From contig UQTV01000002.1 of the NCBI GenBank assembly GCA_900544095.1, forward strand, positions 124,001-188,000: a stretch of 64,000 nt of DNA. The letters run 5' to 3'. Each line of letters opens with the position of its first letter. The stretch's first letter is position 1. Positions 7,414 through 16,248 of this stretch are shown piece by piece. The translations under genes were made by a program, and so were the position numbers. The notes under the pieces were generated by a model, which made no database searches, was not told the origin of the DNA, and saw only the letters and a list, made by a program, of their open reading frames with translations. This DNA is from an uncultured Collinsella sp. (GTDB taxonomy: Bacteria; Actinomycetota; Coriobacteriia; Coriobacteriales; Coriobacteriaceae).

Positions 7414-8865
7414 GTGGCAGGCTGGAATCTGACCGGCAATGCCGTTTCCGCCGAGTTCGACGGTTCGGACGAGCAGGAGCGTAAGGAACTCAGCGTGAGC
7501 CAGGCGGTGGAGATCGCCGCCGGTGCGCTCGATGCCATTCCGCAGCTGAGCGTTCTGGGCGAGGTCACAGGTTTTCGTGGTCCTAACGCCCGAAGCGGTC
7601 ACTGCTACTTCCAGATCAAGGACGACTCGGCCGCCGTCGACTGCATTATCTGGAAGGGCGCCTATCTCAAGCGCACCTTCGATCTGCGCGATGGCATGCA
7701 GGTGAGCTTTAAGGGCAGCTTCAATCTCTATAAGCCCACGGGTCGCATGAGCTTTGTTGCCCGCTCATTTTCGTTGGCGGGGGAGGGTCTGCTGCGTCAA
7801 CAAGTGGCGCAACTGGCCGAAAAGCTACGCCGCGAGGGCCTGATGGACGAAGCGCGCAAGCGCCGCATCCCGGTGTTCTGCTCCCGCGTGGCGGTCGTCA
7901 CCTCGCTTTCGGGTGCCGTAATCGACGACGTCAAGCGCACGTTGCGTCGTCGCAACCCGCTCGTCGAGGTCGTCTGCGTGGGCGCCAAGGTTCAAGGCGA
8001 GGGTGCGCCGGCCGAGCTCATCGAGGGCTTGCGCCGCGCCGCTTCCATTACGCCGGCGCCCGACTGTATTTTGCTGGTGCGCGGCGGCGGCTCCTTTGAG
8101 GACCTCATGACCTTTAATGACGAGGAGCTTGCCCGCGCGGTGGCGGCTTGTCCTGTGCCCGTGGTGACCGGTATTGGCCATGAGCCCGATACCTCGATTT
8201 GCGACATGGTGAGCGACCGCCGCGCCTCCACGCCCACGGCGGCGGCCGAATCGGTGGCGCCGGCTATGACGGAGTTGGCCGATGTGCTCGAGGCACGCCA
8301 TCAGCGTCTTGGCGCCGCGATGGCATCGATGATTGGGTCGAATCAGGTCGACCTGGAGATGCTCGATCAGCGTGGTCGCCGCGCTTGGAATACCTATACG
8401 GCCCGTCTGGGCGATGCACTCGATGCCGCCGCCTGCCGCCCGTGCCTCAACGACCCCACATTTATGGTCGAGCGTCGCGAATCGGAGCTTGCGCTGACTG
8501 CCGATCGCCTGTCGGGCGCCATAGTACGCTCGGTCGGGACATTCCGCTCCAACTTTGAGCGCCTGCCCGAGCGTCTGGTTGCAAGCACCTCGGGGCTCGA
8601 TGGCAAGCGCCATGCGCTCACGCTTGCGAGTTCCCGTCTGGAGCATCAGGGGCGCACGATGCTCAGCAAACCCGCGTCCGACCTGGGCCGTGCGGCAGCC
8701 TCACTCGATGCCCTGTCGCCGCTCAAGGTGCTTGCCCGTGGCTATTCCATCGCGTACAGCGATGATGGGGTGGCTACGAGCGCCAAGACCTTTAAGCCCG
8801 GCGACGCCATACGCGTGCGCATGGCAGACGGCAACGTGGCGGCAACGGTCGATACGGTCGAGTAG
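7414..8865 (+). CDS. xseA: Exodeoxyribonuclease VII large subunit
   Basis: 483 residues from GTG 7414, which has AAAGGAGG 5 nt upstream; an in-frame ATG at 7387 precedes the ribosome site and is rejected. An N-terminal OB-fold (about 30-130, GEVTGFRG) is followed by the catalytic region with GRGGGSFEDL-like RGGGSFEDLMTFNDEELARA and GIGHEPDTSICD, both diagnostic for XseA, then a long helical C-terminal half. With XseB it degrades single-stranded DNA in repair. xseB follows 42 bp later, so the pair forms one operon. Confidence 0.95.
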   Translation: MAGWNLTGNAVSAEFDGSDEQERKELSVSQAVEIAAGALDAIPQLSVLGEVTGFRGPNARSGHCYFQIKDDSAAVDCIIWKGAYLKRTFDLRDGMQVSFKGSFNLYKPTGRMSFVARSFSLAGEGLLRQQVAQLAEKLRREGLMDEARKRRIPVFCSRVAVVTSLSGAVIDDVKRTLRRRNPLVEVVCVGAKVQGEGAPAELIEGLRRAASITPAPDCILLVRGGGSFEDLMTFNDEELARAVAACPVPVVTGIGHEPDTSICDMVSDRRASTPTAAAESVAPAMTELADVLEARHQRLGAAMASMIGSNQVDLEMLDQRGRRAWNTYTARLGDALDAAACRPCLNDPTFMVERRESELALTADRLSGAIVRSVGTFRSNFERLPERLVASTSGLDGKRHALTLASSRLEHQGRTMLSKPASDLGRAAASLDALSPLKVLARGYSIAYSDDGVATSAKTFKPGDAIRVRMADGNVAATVDTVE

Positions 8866-8907
8866 ACCGCGTTTCACAGCGATAAACCTTTAGGAAAGGA
8901 AACAGAT

Positions 8908-9174
8908 ATGGCAGAGAAGACCCCGGTCGAGCAGCTTACGTACAAGCAGGCCTCGCAGGAGTTGGAACTCATCATCCGCAGCTTGGAGTCGGGCGATATG
9001 GAGCTCGAGGAGTCACTCGAGAGCTATACCCGCGGCGTCGAGCTCCTCAAGAGCCTGCGCACCCGCCTGTCCGATGCCGAGCAGAAGGTCTCGGTGCTCC
9101 TTAAGGACGTCGACGGCAACGACGTGCTCGCCGACGGCGAGGCCGCCAACACCGACGACAAGCTATCGTTCTAA
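8908..9174 (+). CDS. xseB: Exodeoxyribonuclease VII small subunit
   Basis: 88 residues with the typical YKQASQELELIIRSLESGDMELEESL...YTRGVELLK helical pattern of XseB, the size-determining small subunit that binds XseA as multiple copies. AAAGGAAAC precedes ATG 8908. An acidic tail of about 15 residues extends beyond the core. Confidence 0.93.
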   Translation: MAEKTPVEQLTYKQASQELELIIRSLESGDMELEESLESYTRGVELLKSLRTRLSDAEQKVSVLLKDVDGNDVLADGEAANTDDKLSF

Positions 9175-9223
9175 CCATCCCGACCAAATATAATTACCTT
9201 GGCCTGTGAGAAAGGAACCAGCC

Positions 9224-9559
9224 ATGTGTGATTGCATCTTCTGCAAAATCGCCAACCACGAGATTCCCTCAACCGTTGTCTATGAGGACGACCAGGTCAT
9301 CGCCTTCGACGACCTCAACCCCCAGGCGCCGGTCCACACGCTCGTGATCCCCAAGAAGCACTACAGCGACATCGCCGACAACGTGCCGGCCGAGACCATG
9401 GGCGCCATGGCCCACGCCATCCACGAGGTTGCCAAGGCCAAGGGCTTGGAGGACGGTTTCCGCGTCATCTCCAACAAGGGCGTCAACGCCGGCCAGACCG
9501 TCATGCACTTCCACATGCACGTCCTCGGCGGCAAAAACCTGGGCGAGAACCTCATCTGA
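9224..9559 (+). CDS. HIT family nucleotide-binding hydrolase
   Basis: 111 residues starting MCDCIFCKI, with the histidine triad as HFHMHVLGG near the C terminus. This is the HinT-like branch, which hydrolyses nucleoside phosphoramidates and aminoacyl-adenylates. The two early Cys (CxxC) are common in this branch and may bind zinc. AAAGGA at 9211-9216 fixes ATG 9224. It is probably co-transcribed after xseAB. Confidence 0.93.
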   Translation: MCDCIFCKIANHEIPSTVVYEDDQVIAFDDLNPQAPVHTLVIPKKHYSDIADNVPAETMGAMAHAIHEVAKAKGLEDGFRVISNKGVNAGQTVMHFHMHVLGGKNLGENLI

Positions 9560-9566
9560 GGACGCT

Positions 9567-9588
9567 TCTTCCGTGCAATGAAACGGAA
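9567..9588 (+). terminator. Hairpin after the HIT gene
   Basis: TTCCGT pairs with ACGGAA across a short loop. It is followed by AT-rich sequence and not a clean U-run. Confidence 0.35.
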
Positions 9589-9619
9589 GCTCTGGCACCG
9601 ATAACTTATATATCAACGC

Positions 9620-9653
9620 AATAAACCCGAGCGCGAGGGCGTTTGGGTTTATT
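9620..9653. terminator. Hairpin between the HIT gene and ackA
   Basis: AATAAACCC (9620-9628) pairs with GGGTTTATT (9645-9653), with GC pairing possible inside the loop. The A/T ends could give U-runs in either direction. Confidence 0.5.
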
Positions 9654-9706
9654 ATTGAAGCGTATGTAACCTGGCGGCGCCACACCGCCTGTTAGTAGGG
9701 AGACAC

Positions 9707-10885
9707 ATGAACGTTCTGGTCGTCAACGCAGGATCTTCGACCCTTAAGTATCAGGTCATCGATACCAAGTCCCACAAGGTGTCCGCAAAGGGCTCCTGCG
9801 AGCGCGTCTGCTTTACCGGCGGTACCTTCACCCACGCTGCCAACGGCTCCAAGAAGGTGACCGAGAACATCGAGTTCCCCGACCACAAGGTCGCCATCGA
9901 GGTCGTCCTGAAGGACCTCGAGGCCAACGGCGTCAAGATCGAGGGCATTGGCCACCGTATCGTTCAGGGCGGCTGGTACTTTGGCGATTCCTCCCTCGTC
10001 GACGAGGACGTCCTCGCCAAGATCCGTGAGGTCGCCCCGCTGGCGCCGCTGCACAACAACCCCGAGGCCAACGTTATCGAGTTCTGCCTGGAGCAGTATC
10101 CCGACCTGCCCAACGTCACGGTCTATGACACCGCTTTCCACTTCAACATGCCCGAGGTCGCCAAGACCTACGCCCTTCCCAAGGATGTTTGCGACAAGCT
10201 GCACATCCGTAAGTACGGCGCCCACGGCACCAGCTATCGTTACATCTCCAAGAAGGTCGCCGAGATGACCAACGGCGAGGCCCGCAAGGTTGTCGTGTGC
10301 CACATCGGCTCCGGTGCCTCCCTGTGCGCCATCGAGGACGGCAAGTGCATGGACACCACCATGGGCTTGACGCCGCTCGACGGCGTCATGATGGGCACCC
10401 GCTGCGGCTCCATCGACCCGGCTACCGTGTGCTACCTGCAGCGCGAGGGCGGCTACACCTTCGACGAGGTCGACGAGATGATGAACAAGAAGTCCGGCCT
10501 TTTGGCTGTGACCGGTGGCAAGACCAACGACTGCCGCAACGTCGAGGAGCTTGCTGCCGCCGGCGACCCCGAGGCTCAGCTCGCCTTCGACATGTTCGTC
10601 TACAAGATTGCCGCCAAGGCTGCCGAGATGGCCACTTCCATGTGCGGTATGGACACGCTGGTCTTCACCGCCGGCATCGGTGAGCACGCTCCGGCCGTTC
10701 GCGCCGGCGTTGCCGACCGTCTGGCCTTTATGGGCGTCAAGATGGACCATGCCCGTAACGCCCTGCGTGGCGACGGCGCTTGGTGCCTGTCTGCCAAGGA
10801 TTCCAAGGTCAAGATCTTCGTCATCCCCACGGACGAGGAGTTCATGATCGCTTCCGACGTCGAGCGCATCGTCAACGGCAAGTAA
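9707..10885 (+). CDS. ackA: Acetate kinase, first copy (atypical motif residues)
   Basis: 392 residues. Conserved elements include VVNAGSS at the N terminus, GHR (Arg84), APLHN (His116), YDTAFH (Asp141), GAHGTS (His173), GTRCGSIDP (Arg232) and the final PTDEEF. It interconverts acetyl phosphate plus ADP and acetate plus ATP, the energy-yielding step after Pta. Two usually conserved positions differ: the second His of the HGTSH motif is Tyr177, and HLGNGAS reads HIGSGAS (Ser202). Codons are strongly C-ended, suggesting high expression. A ribosome site (GTAGGGAG) precedes ATG 9707. A paralogue follows on the same strand, and pta is convergent beyond it. Confidence 0.92.
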   Translation: MNVLVVNAGSSTLKYQVIDTKSHKVSAKGSCERVCFTGGTFTHAANGSKKVTENIEFPDHKVAIEVVLKDLEANGVKIEGIGHRIVQGGWYFGDSSLVDEDVLAKIREVAPLAPLHNNPEANVIEFCLEQYPDLPNVTVYDTAFHFNMPEVAKTYALPKDVCDKLHIRKYGAHGTSYRYISKKVAEMTNGEARKVVVCHIGSGASLCAIEDGKCMDTTMGLTPLDGVMMGTRCGSIDPATVCYLQREGGYTFDEVDEMMNKKSGLLAVTGGKTNDCRNVEELAAAGDPEAQLAFDMFVYKIAAKAAEMATSMCGMDTLVFTAGIGEHAPAVRAGVADRLAFMGVKMDHARNALRGDGAWCLSAKDSKVKIFVIPTDEEFMIASDVERIVNGK

Positions 10886-10889
10886 TTGC

Positions 10890-10935
10890 AAGAGGGGAGG
10901 GGCTGGACGACCAAGTGTCGTTTAGTCCCTCTTTT
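10890..10935 (+). terminator. Putative terminator between the two ackA genes
   Basis: AAGAGGG pairs with CCCTCTT across a long loop, and the 3' arm ends in TCTTTT. The long loop makes this a moderate call. Confidence 0.45.
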
Positions 10936-10993
10936 GCGCTCGTTGGGCGATATGCTGATAGCTATTTATCAAGATATGATAACTTCTTATTAA

Positions 10994-11030
10994 AATACGG
11001 CCGCCTTAAGGGGTCTGCGTCGGCCGTATT
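10994..11030 (+). promoter_or_regulatory. Leader hairpin before the second ackA
   Basis: AATACGGCCG (10994-11003) and CGGCCGTATT (11021-11030) are perfect complements and end about 18 nt before ATG, close to AAAGGAG. It may protect the 5' end of the message or affect translation. An AT-rich stretch just upstream (about 10955-10993) probably contains the promoter. Confidence 0.5.
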
Positions 11031-11048
11031 GCACTGCAAAGGAGTCTC

Positions 11049-12227
11049 ATGAACGTACTTGTTGTCAACGCCGGCAGTTCAAGCCTTAAATATCAGCTTT
11101 TGGATACCGATACCCGCGAGGTTTTCGCCAAGGGCAACTGCGAGCGTATCGGATCGGACATGGGCATCTTTGGCCACTCCGAGAACGGTGGCGCCAAACA
11201 GACCGAGGAGGTTCCCTTCCCCGATCATCGCTCTGCTATCGCTCGCGTGCTCGAGGAGCTCGAGAAGACCGACTTTACGATTGATGGCATTGGACATCGC
11301 ATCGTTCAAGGCGGCTGGCACTTCGATGATTCTGCGGTCGTCGACGACGAGGTCATGGCTAAGATTCTCGAGGTGGCACCGCTTGCTCCGCTGCACAACT
11401 ACGGCGAGGCGGCGGCGATTGAGTATTGCCGTGAGAAGTATCCGGAGCTGCCCAACGTGGCCGTCTTCGACACCTCGTTCCACATGACCATGCCCGAGGT
11501 CGCCTACACCTACGCCCTGCCCAAGGACGTGTGCGACAAGTATCACGTGCGCAAGTACGGAGCCCACGGTACGAGCCACCGCTATGAGTGGATGATGGCC
11601 AAGGAGATCCTGGGCTCGCGCTGCCACCGCCTGCTCTCGTGCCATTTGGGCAACGGCGCCTCGCTTGCCGCCATCGAGGACGGTGTATGCCGTGACACCA
11701 CGATGGGGCTCACGCCGCTTGACGGCCTGATGATGGGAACCCGCTGCGGCTCTATCGACCCGGCTACCGTGTGCTACCTGCAGCGCGAGGGCGGCTACAG
11801 CTACCAGGAAGTCGACGACATGATGAACAAGCAGTCTGGTCTGCTCGCCATCTCGGGTATCTCCAACGACGCCCGCGACATTCGCACGCGCGCCTCCGAG
11901 GGAGATGAGCGCTGCCTGCTCGCCTTCGATATGTTCGCCTATAAGGCTATGCAGCAGGCCGGCTCCATGATCGCTTCTATGGCGGGCGTGGATACCATTA
12001 CCTTCACTGCCGGCATCGGCGAGAACGACTGGTCGATCCGCAAGGCCTTCTGCGACTGCTTTGAGTGGTTGGGCGTGCGCATCGACAACAACAAGAACCG
12101 TGAGGCCGTGGGCAGCGGCCCGCAGGTCATCAGTGCCGCCGGTTCCGCCGTCACGGTCATGGTCATCCCCACCGACGAGGAATACATGATCGCCCACGAC
12201 GTCGAGCGTCTGACCAAGAACAACTAA
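11049..12227 (+). CDS. ackA: Acetate kinase, second copy (canonical motifs)
   Basis: 392 residues, the same length as the first copy and alignable end to end without large gaps. Here the family motifs are canonical: HGTSH (His173 and His177) and HLGNGAS (Asn202), alongside VVNAGSSSLKYQ, APLHN and GTRCGSIDP. Both copies share the unusual IVQGG where many acetate kinases have VVHGG. AAAGGAG precedes ATG 11049. The separate leader hairpin and possible upstream terminator suggest independent expression. One copy may serve acetate production and the other a different direction or acyl substrate, but this cannot be settled from sequence. Confidence 0.93.
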   Translation: MNVLVVNAGSSSLKYQLLDTDTREVFAKGNCERIGSDMGIFGHSENGGAKQTEEVPFPDHRSAIARVLEELEKTDFTIDGIGHRIVQGGWHFDDSAVVDDEVMAKILEVAPLAPLHNYGEAAAIEYCREKYPELPNVAVFDTSFHMTMPEVAYTYALPKDVCDKYHVRKYGAHGTSHRYEWMMAKEILGSRCHRLLSCHLGNGASLAAIEDGVCRDTTMGLTPLDGLMMGTRCGSIDPATVCYLQREGGYSYQEVDDMMNKQSGLLAISGISNDARDIRTRASEGDERCLLAFDMFAYKAMQQAGSMIASMAGVDTITFTAGIGENDWSIRKAFCDCFEWLGVRIDNNKNREAVGSGPQVISAAGSAVTVMVIPTDEEYMIAHDVERLTKNN

Positions 12228-12249
12228 CGCGCGCATTTACAAGTAAACG

Positions 12250-12286
12250 AAAGGCCTCCAGAGCAACAGCTCCGGAGGCCTTTTTT
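12250..12286 (+). terminator. Terminator of the second ackA
   Basis: AAAGGCCTCC pairs with GGAGGCCTTT, extended inside by GAGC/GCTC, and is followed by TTTTTT. It is a strong intrinsic terminator. Confidence 0.92.
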
Positions 12287-12301
12287 ACTAGCAGGCGGAC
12301 G

Positions 12302-12475
12302 GCGGAAACCCCATCCCATTTCGAGCGCAAATACTGGGACACGCTTTCCGGTTGAGGCACGTTGCGGAAAGTGCGACCCACAATAAAGCATAATTCCGTC
12401 CCACGGTTTCCCAAACAGGCCCCAAGCGGAAGCTGCATCCCACAATCCGCCTTCAAACCGGGACACACTTTCCGG
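12302..12475. repeat. REP-like cluster (paired inverted short repeats)
   Basis: A word like TGGGACACGCTTTCCGG occurs at 12335-12351 and 12459-12475, and in the opposite orientation at 12302-12318, 12364-12381 and 12426-12442. Opposed pairs about 17-45 bp apart (12302/12335 and 12426/12459) resemble REPIN units. No coding frame with a ribosome site is seen in 12287-12777; the stretch 12480-12635 shows nothing recognisable. Confidence 0.55.
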
Positions 12476-12635
12476 TGGGCCAGACATCAGACCGCAGCCA
12501 ACATTTCGGTCCCAAAGTGACCATATCTGCATCGTTTGACCCTCCAGCAACGGCACTCATCCATTCAGTTTTTCAGCGCCAGCTCGTAGCCAAGCCGCCG
12601 TCCACTCCAGATGCTCTGATTGCTACGTGGCGGCA

Positions 12636-12762
12636 GGGACCCTACAGGGTAAAGCTCTGAAAACATTCCGCAGGACGGAGGAAGCCCCCGCCGCACGTAG
12701 TGCGCAGCGGGGGCTTCCGACATGTCCGAGGACGTTTTCAGAGCTTTACCCTGTAGGGTCCC
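12636..12762. repeat. Long inverted repeat with 29-bp perfect arms
   Basis: Arm 12636-12664 is the exact reverse complement of 12734-12762. The inner core folds again (GGAAGCCCCCGC with its complement around GCACGTAGTGCG). The core flank TTCCGCAGGAC resembles words in the elements at 16249-16358 and 16452-16580. It lies between the convergent ackA and pta and may help end transcription from both sides. Confidence 0.75.
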
Positions 12763-12777
12763 GAGGGGCTATGTCCG

Positions 12778-13758
12778 CTACTCAGCCATCTGAGCCTGGA
12801 CGGCGGTGATGGCTACGACACCCACGATGTCGTCGGCAGAGCAGCCGCGCGACAGGTCGTTGACCGGCTTGGCGATGCCCTGCAGGATGGGGCCGTAGGC
12901 GTCGGCACCGGCGAAGCGCTGGACCAGCTTGTAGCCGATGTTGCCGGCCTCGAGGTCGGGGAACACGAGCACGTTGGCCTTGCCGGCAACGGAGGAGCCG
13001 GGAGCCTTGAGCTGGGCGACGGTGGGGACGATAGCGGCGTCGAGCTGCAGGTCGCCGTCGATGGCGAGCTCGGGAGCCTTCTCCTTGCAGAACTTCACGG
13101 CCTCCTGGACCTTCTTGGCGACCTCGCCGCCAGCGGAGCCCATGGTGGAGTAGGAGAGCATGGCCACGTGCGGCTCAACGTTGCCCATGAAGGTGGACCA
13201 GGAGTGAGCGGAGGCGATGGCGATCTCGGAGAGCTCGTCGGAGGACGGGTTGATGTTGAGGCCGCAGTCGGCGAAGATCAGCGTGCCGTCGGTGCCGAAC
13301 TGCGGGGTGTCGGTGCACATCACGAAGAAGGCCGAGACCAGCTTGGTGCCCGGGGCGGTCTTGAGGATCTGAAGCGCGGGGCGCAGGGTGTCGGCGGTGG
13401 AGTGGCAGGCGCCGGAGACCAGGCCGTCGGCATCGCCCATCTTGACCATCATGGTGCCAAAGTAGGTGGCGTCCATCACCTGGGCGCGAGCCTGCTCGAT
13501 GGTAACGCCCTTCTTGGCGCGGAGCTCGGCAAACTTCTGCGCGTACTCCTCGTGTTTCTCGGCATTGCGCGGGTCGATGACGGTAGCGCCGGGAACGTTG
13601 ATCTCGTCGGGGTTGCCCAGGATGACGATCTTTGCCAGGCCCTCCTCGATGATCTTGGTGGCCGCGACGATGGTGCGCGGATCTTCGCCCTCGGGCAGGA
13701 CGATCGTCTTAAGGTCGGCCTTGGCGGCAGACTTCATACGGTTAAGGAAATCGCTCAT
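12778..13758 (-). CDS. pta: Phosphate acetyltransferase
   Basis: 326 residues, the short single-domain form (PTA_PTB domain) without the N-terminal DRTGG regulatory part. Recognisable segments are TIVLPEGEDPRTIVAA near the start, the DGLVSGACHSTADTLRPALQI motif near the middle, and the C-terminal PILQGIAKPVNDLSRGCSADDIVG. It converts acetyl-CoA and phosphate to acetyl phosphate for the acetate kinases encoded opposite. AAGGAG precedes ATG 13758. The start side carries its own promoter region, so pta and ackA are separate convergent transcripts and not the common pta-ackA operon. Confidence 0.96.
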   Translation of the reverse strand: MSDFLNRMKSAAKADLKTIVLPEGEDPRTIVAATKIIEEGLAKIVILGNPDEINVPGATVIDPRNAEKHEEYAQKFAELRAKKGVTIEQARAQVMDATYFGTMMVKMGDADGLVSGACHSTADTLRPALQILKTAPGTKLVSAFFVMCTDTPQFGTDGTLIFADCGLNINPSSDELSEIAIASAHSWSTFMGNVEPHVAMLSYSTMGSAGGEVAKKVQEAVKFCKEKAPELAIDGDLQLDAAIVPTVAQLKAPGSSVAGKANVLVFPDLEAGNIGYKLVQRFAGADAYGPILQGIAKPVNDLSRGCSADDIVGVVAITAVQAQMAE

Positions 13759-13810
13759 GTTACTCCTTACAAGCGTTTCACTAAGCTCCAGGCGCCCGGC
13801 TGTTCACGAA

Positions 13811-13833
13811 TAAACCCGCTGCTAGCGGGTTTA
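13811..13833. terminator. Perfect small hairpin upstream of pta
   Basis: TAAACCCGCT and AGCGGGTTTA pair with a 3-nt loop. It lies in the divergent pta/glf promoter region, and the T-rich 3' end could attenuate on either strand. Confidence 0.5.
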
Positions 13834-13905
13834 CCTTTCAATTATGTACGCCGCGGTGCTTGAGCTTTCCTTGTGTGGCAAGCTCATTATAGGACGCATT
13901 AGCGC

Positions 13906-13945
13906 TATAATCGCTCTGATAAATATGTCTCGAAGAATGTTCGAG
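13906..13945 (+). promoter_or_regulatory. Candidate glf promoter and palindromic operator
   Basis: TATAAT at 13906-13911 is a perfect -10 box, although no good -35 is seen 17 bp upstream. A 17-bp palindrome follows at 13929-13945 (CTCGAA, 5-nt centre, TTCGAG), placed where a repressor or a leader hairpin could act. Confidence 0.45.
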
Positions 13946-13989
13946 AAAAGCCCAGCTAACGAGCCCGTGGCTTTTGACAAGGAGTATCG

Positions 13990-15192
13990 ATGCAGATTAC
14001 CTCAGGCCTGCCTGAAGGCTTTAACGCCGGCGCGTACGACATGATTGTCGTCGGTGCTGGATATGCCGGTGCCGTTTGCGCCCGCCGTCTTGCCGAGACC
14101 ATCGGCTATCGTGTTGCCGTTTTGGAGCGCCGTAGCCACATTGCGGGCAATGCCTATGACTGCACTGACGAGGCCGGAATCCTGATCCACGAGTACGGTC
14201 CGCATATCTATCACACCTTTAACGAGCGCGTGCACAATTTCCTGTCGCGCTTTACCAAGTGGACGGATTATCAGCACAAGGTGCTCGCCAACATCAACGG
14301 CACCCTTATGCCCGTGCCCTTCAACCACGCGAGTCTCAAGCTCGCCTTTGGTGACGAGCGCGGCGAGGAGCTGTATCAGAAGCTCGTGGAGACCTTTGGC
14401 AAGGATGTCAAGGTGCCCATTATGGAGCTGCGTAAGAAGAACGACCCCGACTTGGCCGAGGTCGCTGATTACGTCTACGAGAACGTCTTTTTGCATTACA
14501 CCATGAAGCAGTGGGGCCAGACGCCCGACCAGATTGATCCCTCGATCACCGGCCGTGTTCCCGTCTTTGTGGGCGATGATGACCGCTACTTCCCGCAGGC
14601 TCCCTTCCAGGGCATGCCGCAGGACGGCTATACCGCGCTGTTTGAGCATATGCTCGACCACGATCTGATTGATGTGTTCTGCGACGTGGACGCCCGCGAC
14701 CTCTTCGAGATCGACGAGACCACCGTCAAGATCGACGGTAAGGTCTATGGCGGCGAGATCGTCTACACCGGTCCGCTCGACGAGCTGTTCAATCTCGACC
14801 TGGGCGCCCTGCCGTACCGTACGCTCGACATGAAGTTCGAGACGCTCGATATGGATCAGTTCCAGCCCGTGGGCACCGTCAACTACACCACGAGCGAGGA
14901 TTACACGCGCATCACTGAGTTCAAGAATATGACTGGCCAGGTCCTGCCCGGCAAGACCACCATCATGAAGGAATACTCCAAGGCCTATACGCCCGGCTCG
15001 GGTGAGACGCCGTACTACGCCATTCTTGAGCCCGAGAACCGTGAGCTCTATGAGCGCTATCTTGAGCGCGTCCAGAACCTGACGAACTTCCACCCGGTGG
15101 GTCGTCTGGCCGAGTATCGTTACTACGATATGGACGCTGTGACCAATTCCGCCCTCGATCTTTCGGATGAGATTATCGCCTGCCATGCGTAA
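13990..15192 (+). CDS. glf: UDP-galactopyranose mutase
   Basis: 400 residues. The N-terminal FAD-binding motif VVGAGYAGAVCARRLAE (about 20-36) is followed by HIAGNAYD and EYGPHIYHTFNE, all typical of UGM. It interconverts UDP-galactopyranose and UDP-galactofuranose in the cytoplasm, supplying galactofuranose for cell-surface glycans. AAGGAG lies before ATG 13990. The stop codon overlaps the start of a family 2 glycosyltransferase (ATGCGTAA), indicating translational coupling and a joint role in making a surface polysaccharide. Confidence 0.96.
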   Translation: MQITSGLPEGFNAGAYDMIVVGAGYAGAVCARRLAETIGYRVAVLERRSHIAGNAYDCTDEAGILIHEYGPHIYHTFNERVHNFLSRFTKWTDYQHKVLANINGTLMPVPFNHASLKLAFGDERGEELYQKLVETFGKDVKVPIMELRKKNDPDLAEVADYVYENVFLHYTMKQWGQTPDQIDPSITGRVPVFVGDDDRYFPQAPFQGMPQDGYTALFEHMLDHDLIDVFCDVDARDLFEIDETTVKIDGKVYGGEIVYTGPLDELFNLDLGALPYRTLDMKFETLDMDQFQPVGTVNYTTSEDYTRITEFKNMTGQVLPGKTTIMKEYSKAYTPGSGETPYYAILEPENRELYERYLERVQNLTNFHPVGRLAEYRYYDMDAVTNSALDLSDEIIACHA

Positions 15193-16216
15193 AGTCATAA
15201 CATTCGGTATTCCCTCGTATAACGCCGCCAAGGACATGGACCATTGCATCACCTCTATCTTGGAGGGGAGCAATTACGCCACCGATATCGAGATTATCGT
15301 GGTGGACGACGGCTCCAAGGACGAGACGGCCGCCAAGGCCGACGAGTGGGAGGCCCGTTACCCTGGAATCATCCGCGCGGTGCACCAGGAGAACGGCGGT
15401 CACGGTATTGCCGTCCTTTCGGGTCTGCGCGAGGCGCAGGGCACCTACTACAAGGTTGTTGATTCGGACGACTGGCTTGACGGTGCTGCCCTTTCGACCA
15501 TGCTGTCGATTCTGCGTGGCTTTGAAGAGCGCGACCAGCGCGTTGACCTGTTTATCTCGAACTACGTGTACGAGAAGGTTTACGAGGGCACGCATACCGC
15601 TATTGGCTACAAATTTGCCCTGCCGCGCAAAAAGATCTTTTCTTGGGATCAGATCGGTCATTTCCGCCTGGACCAGAACCTACTCATGCACAGCCTGTGC
15701 TATCGCACGGATGTGCTGCGCGAGTCCAACCTTCCCATGCCGCCGCACACGTTCTATGTGGACAACATCTACGCCTACGTGCCGCTGCCGCGTTGCAAGA
15801 CCATGTACTACGCCGACATCGACCTCTACCGCTACTTTATCGGTCGCGAGGGCCAGAGTGTCAACGAGGCCACGATGGTCAAGCGTCTGGACCAGCAGTT
15901 CCGTGTTACGCGTATCATGATGGAGTCGTACCACCTGTACAGCGATGTCGAGTCGTCACGCCTACGTTCGTACATGATGGGCTACTTCACCATGATGATG
16001 GCGATCTGCTCGGTGCTCACCAAGCTTTCCGAGGAAGATTGCGCCGACGAGCGCCTAAAGACGCTGTGGAATGATTTGAAGGCCTACGACGAGCGCATGT
16101 ATCGTCGTGCACGCTACGGCGTGGTCGGGTTCTTCACCAATCTGCGCGGACGGGCCGGAGACAAAACCACACTCGGCCTATACCGTCTTGCCTCAAAGAT
16201 CTTCAAATTCAACTAG
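15185..16216 (+). CDS. Family 2 glycosyltransferase
   Basis: 343 residues from ATG 15185, overlapping the glf stop by 8 nt. The GT-A fold is clear: VITFGIPSYNAAKDMD at the N terminus, IVVDDGSKDETA, and the metal-binding KVVDSDDWLD (DxD-like). The C-terminal region is rich in aromatic residues and helices and ends LASKIFKFN. It probably transfers a sugar, perhaps galactofuranose given the coupling to glf, onto a glycan or glycolipid. An inverted remnant of a similar C-terminal tail lies at 16384-16421. Confidence 0.9.
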   Translation: MRKVITFGIPSYNAAKDMDHCITSILEGSNYATDIEIIVVDDGSKDETAAKADEWEARYPGIIRAVHQENGGHGIAVLSGLREAQGTYYKVVDSDDWLDGAALSTMLSILRGFEERDQRVDLFISNYVYEKVYEGTHTAIGYKFALPRKKIFSWDQIGHFRLDQNLLMHSLCYRTDVLRESNLPMPPHTFYVDNIYAYVPLPRCKTMYYADIDLYRYFIGREGQSVNEATMVKRLDQQFRVTRIMMESYHLYSDVESSRLRSYMMGYFTMMMAICSVLTKLSEEDCADERLKTLWNDLKAYDERMYRRARYGVVGFFTNLRGRAGDKTTLGLYRLASKIFKFN

Positions 16217-16248
16217 CTGCCGAGTAATCGCTGCTGATAGGTTGACTG

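Noticed and set aside
12480..12660. Short plus-strand frame of 61 codons after the REP cluster
   Set aside because: No ribosome site, no recognisable features, and it ends inside the long inverted repeat arm.
13929..13945. CTCGAAgaatgTTCGAG as a LexA box
   Set aside because: The spacing is one base off the 16-bp actinobacterial consensus and the inner GAAC is missing; kept only as an unassigned palindrome.
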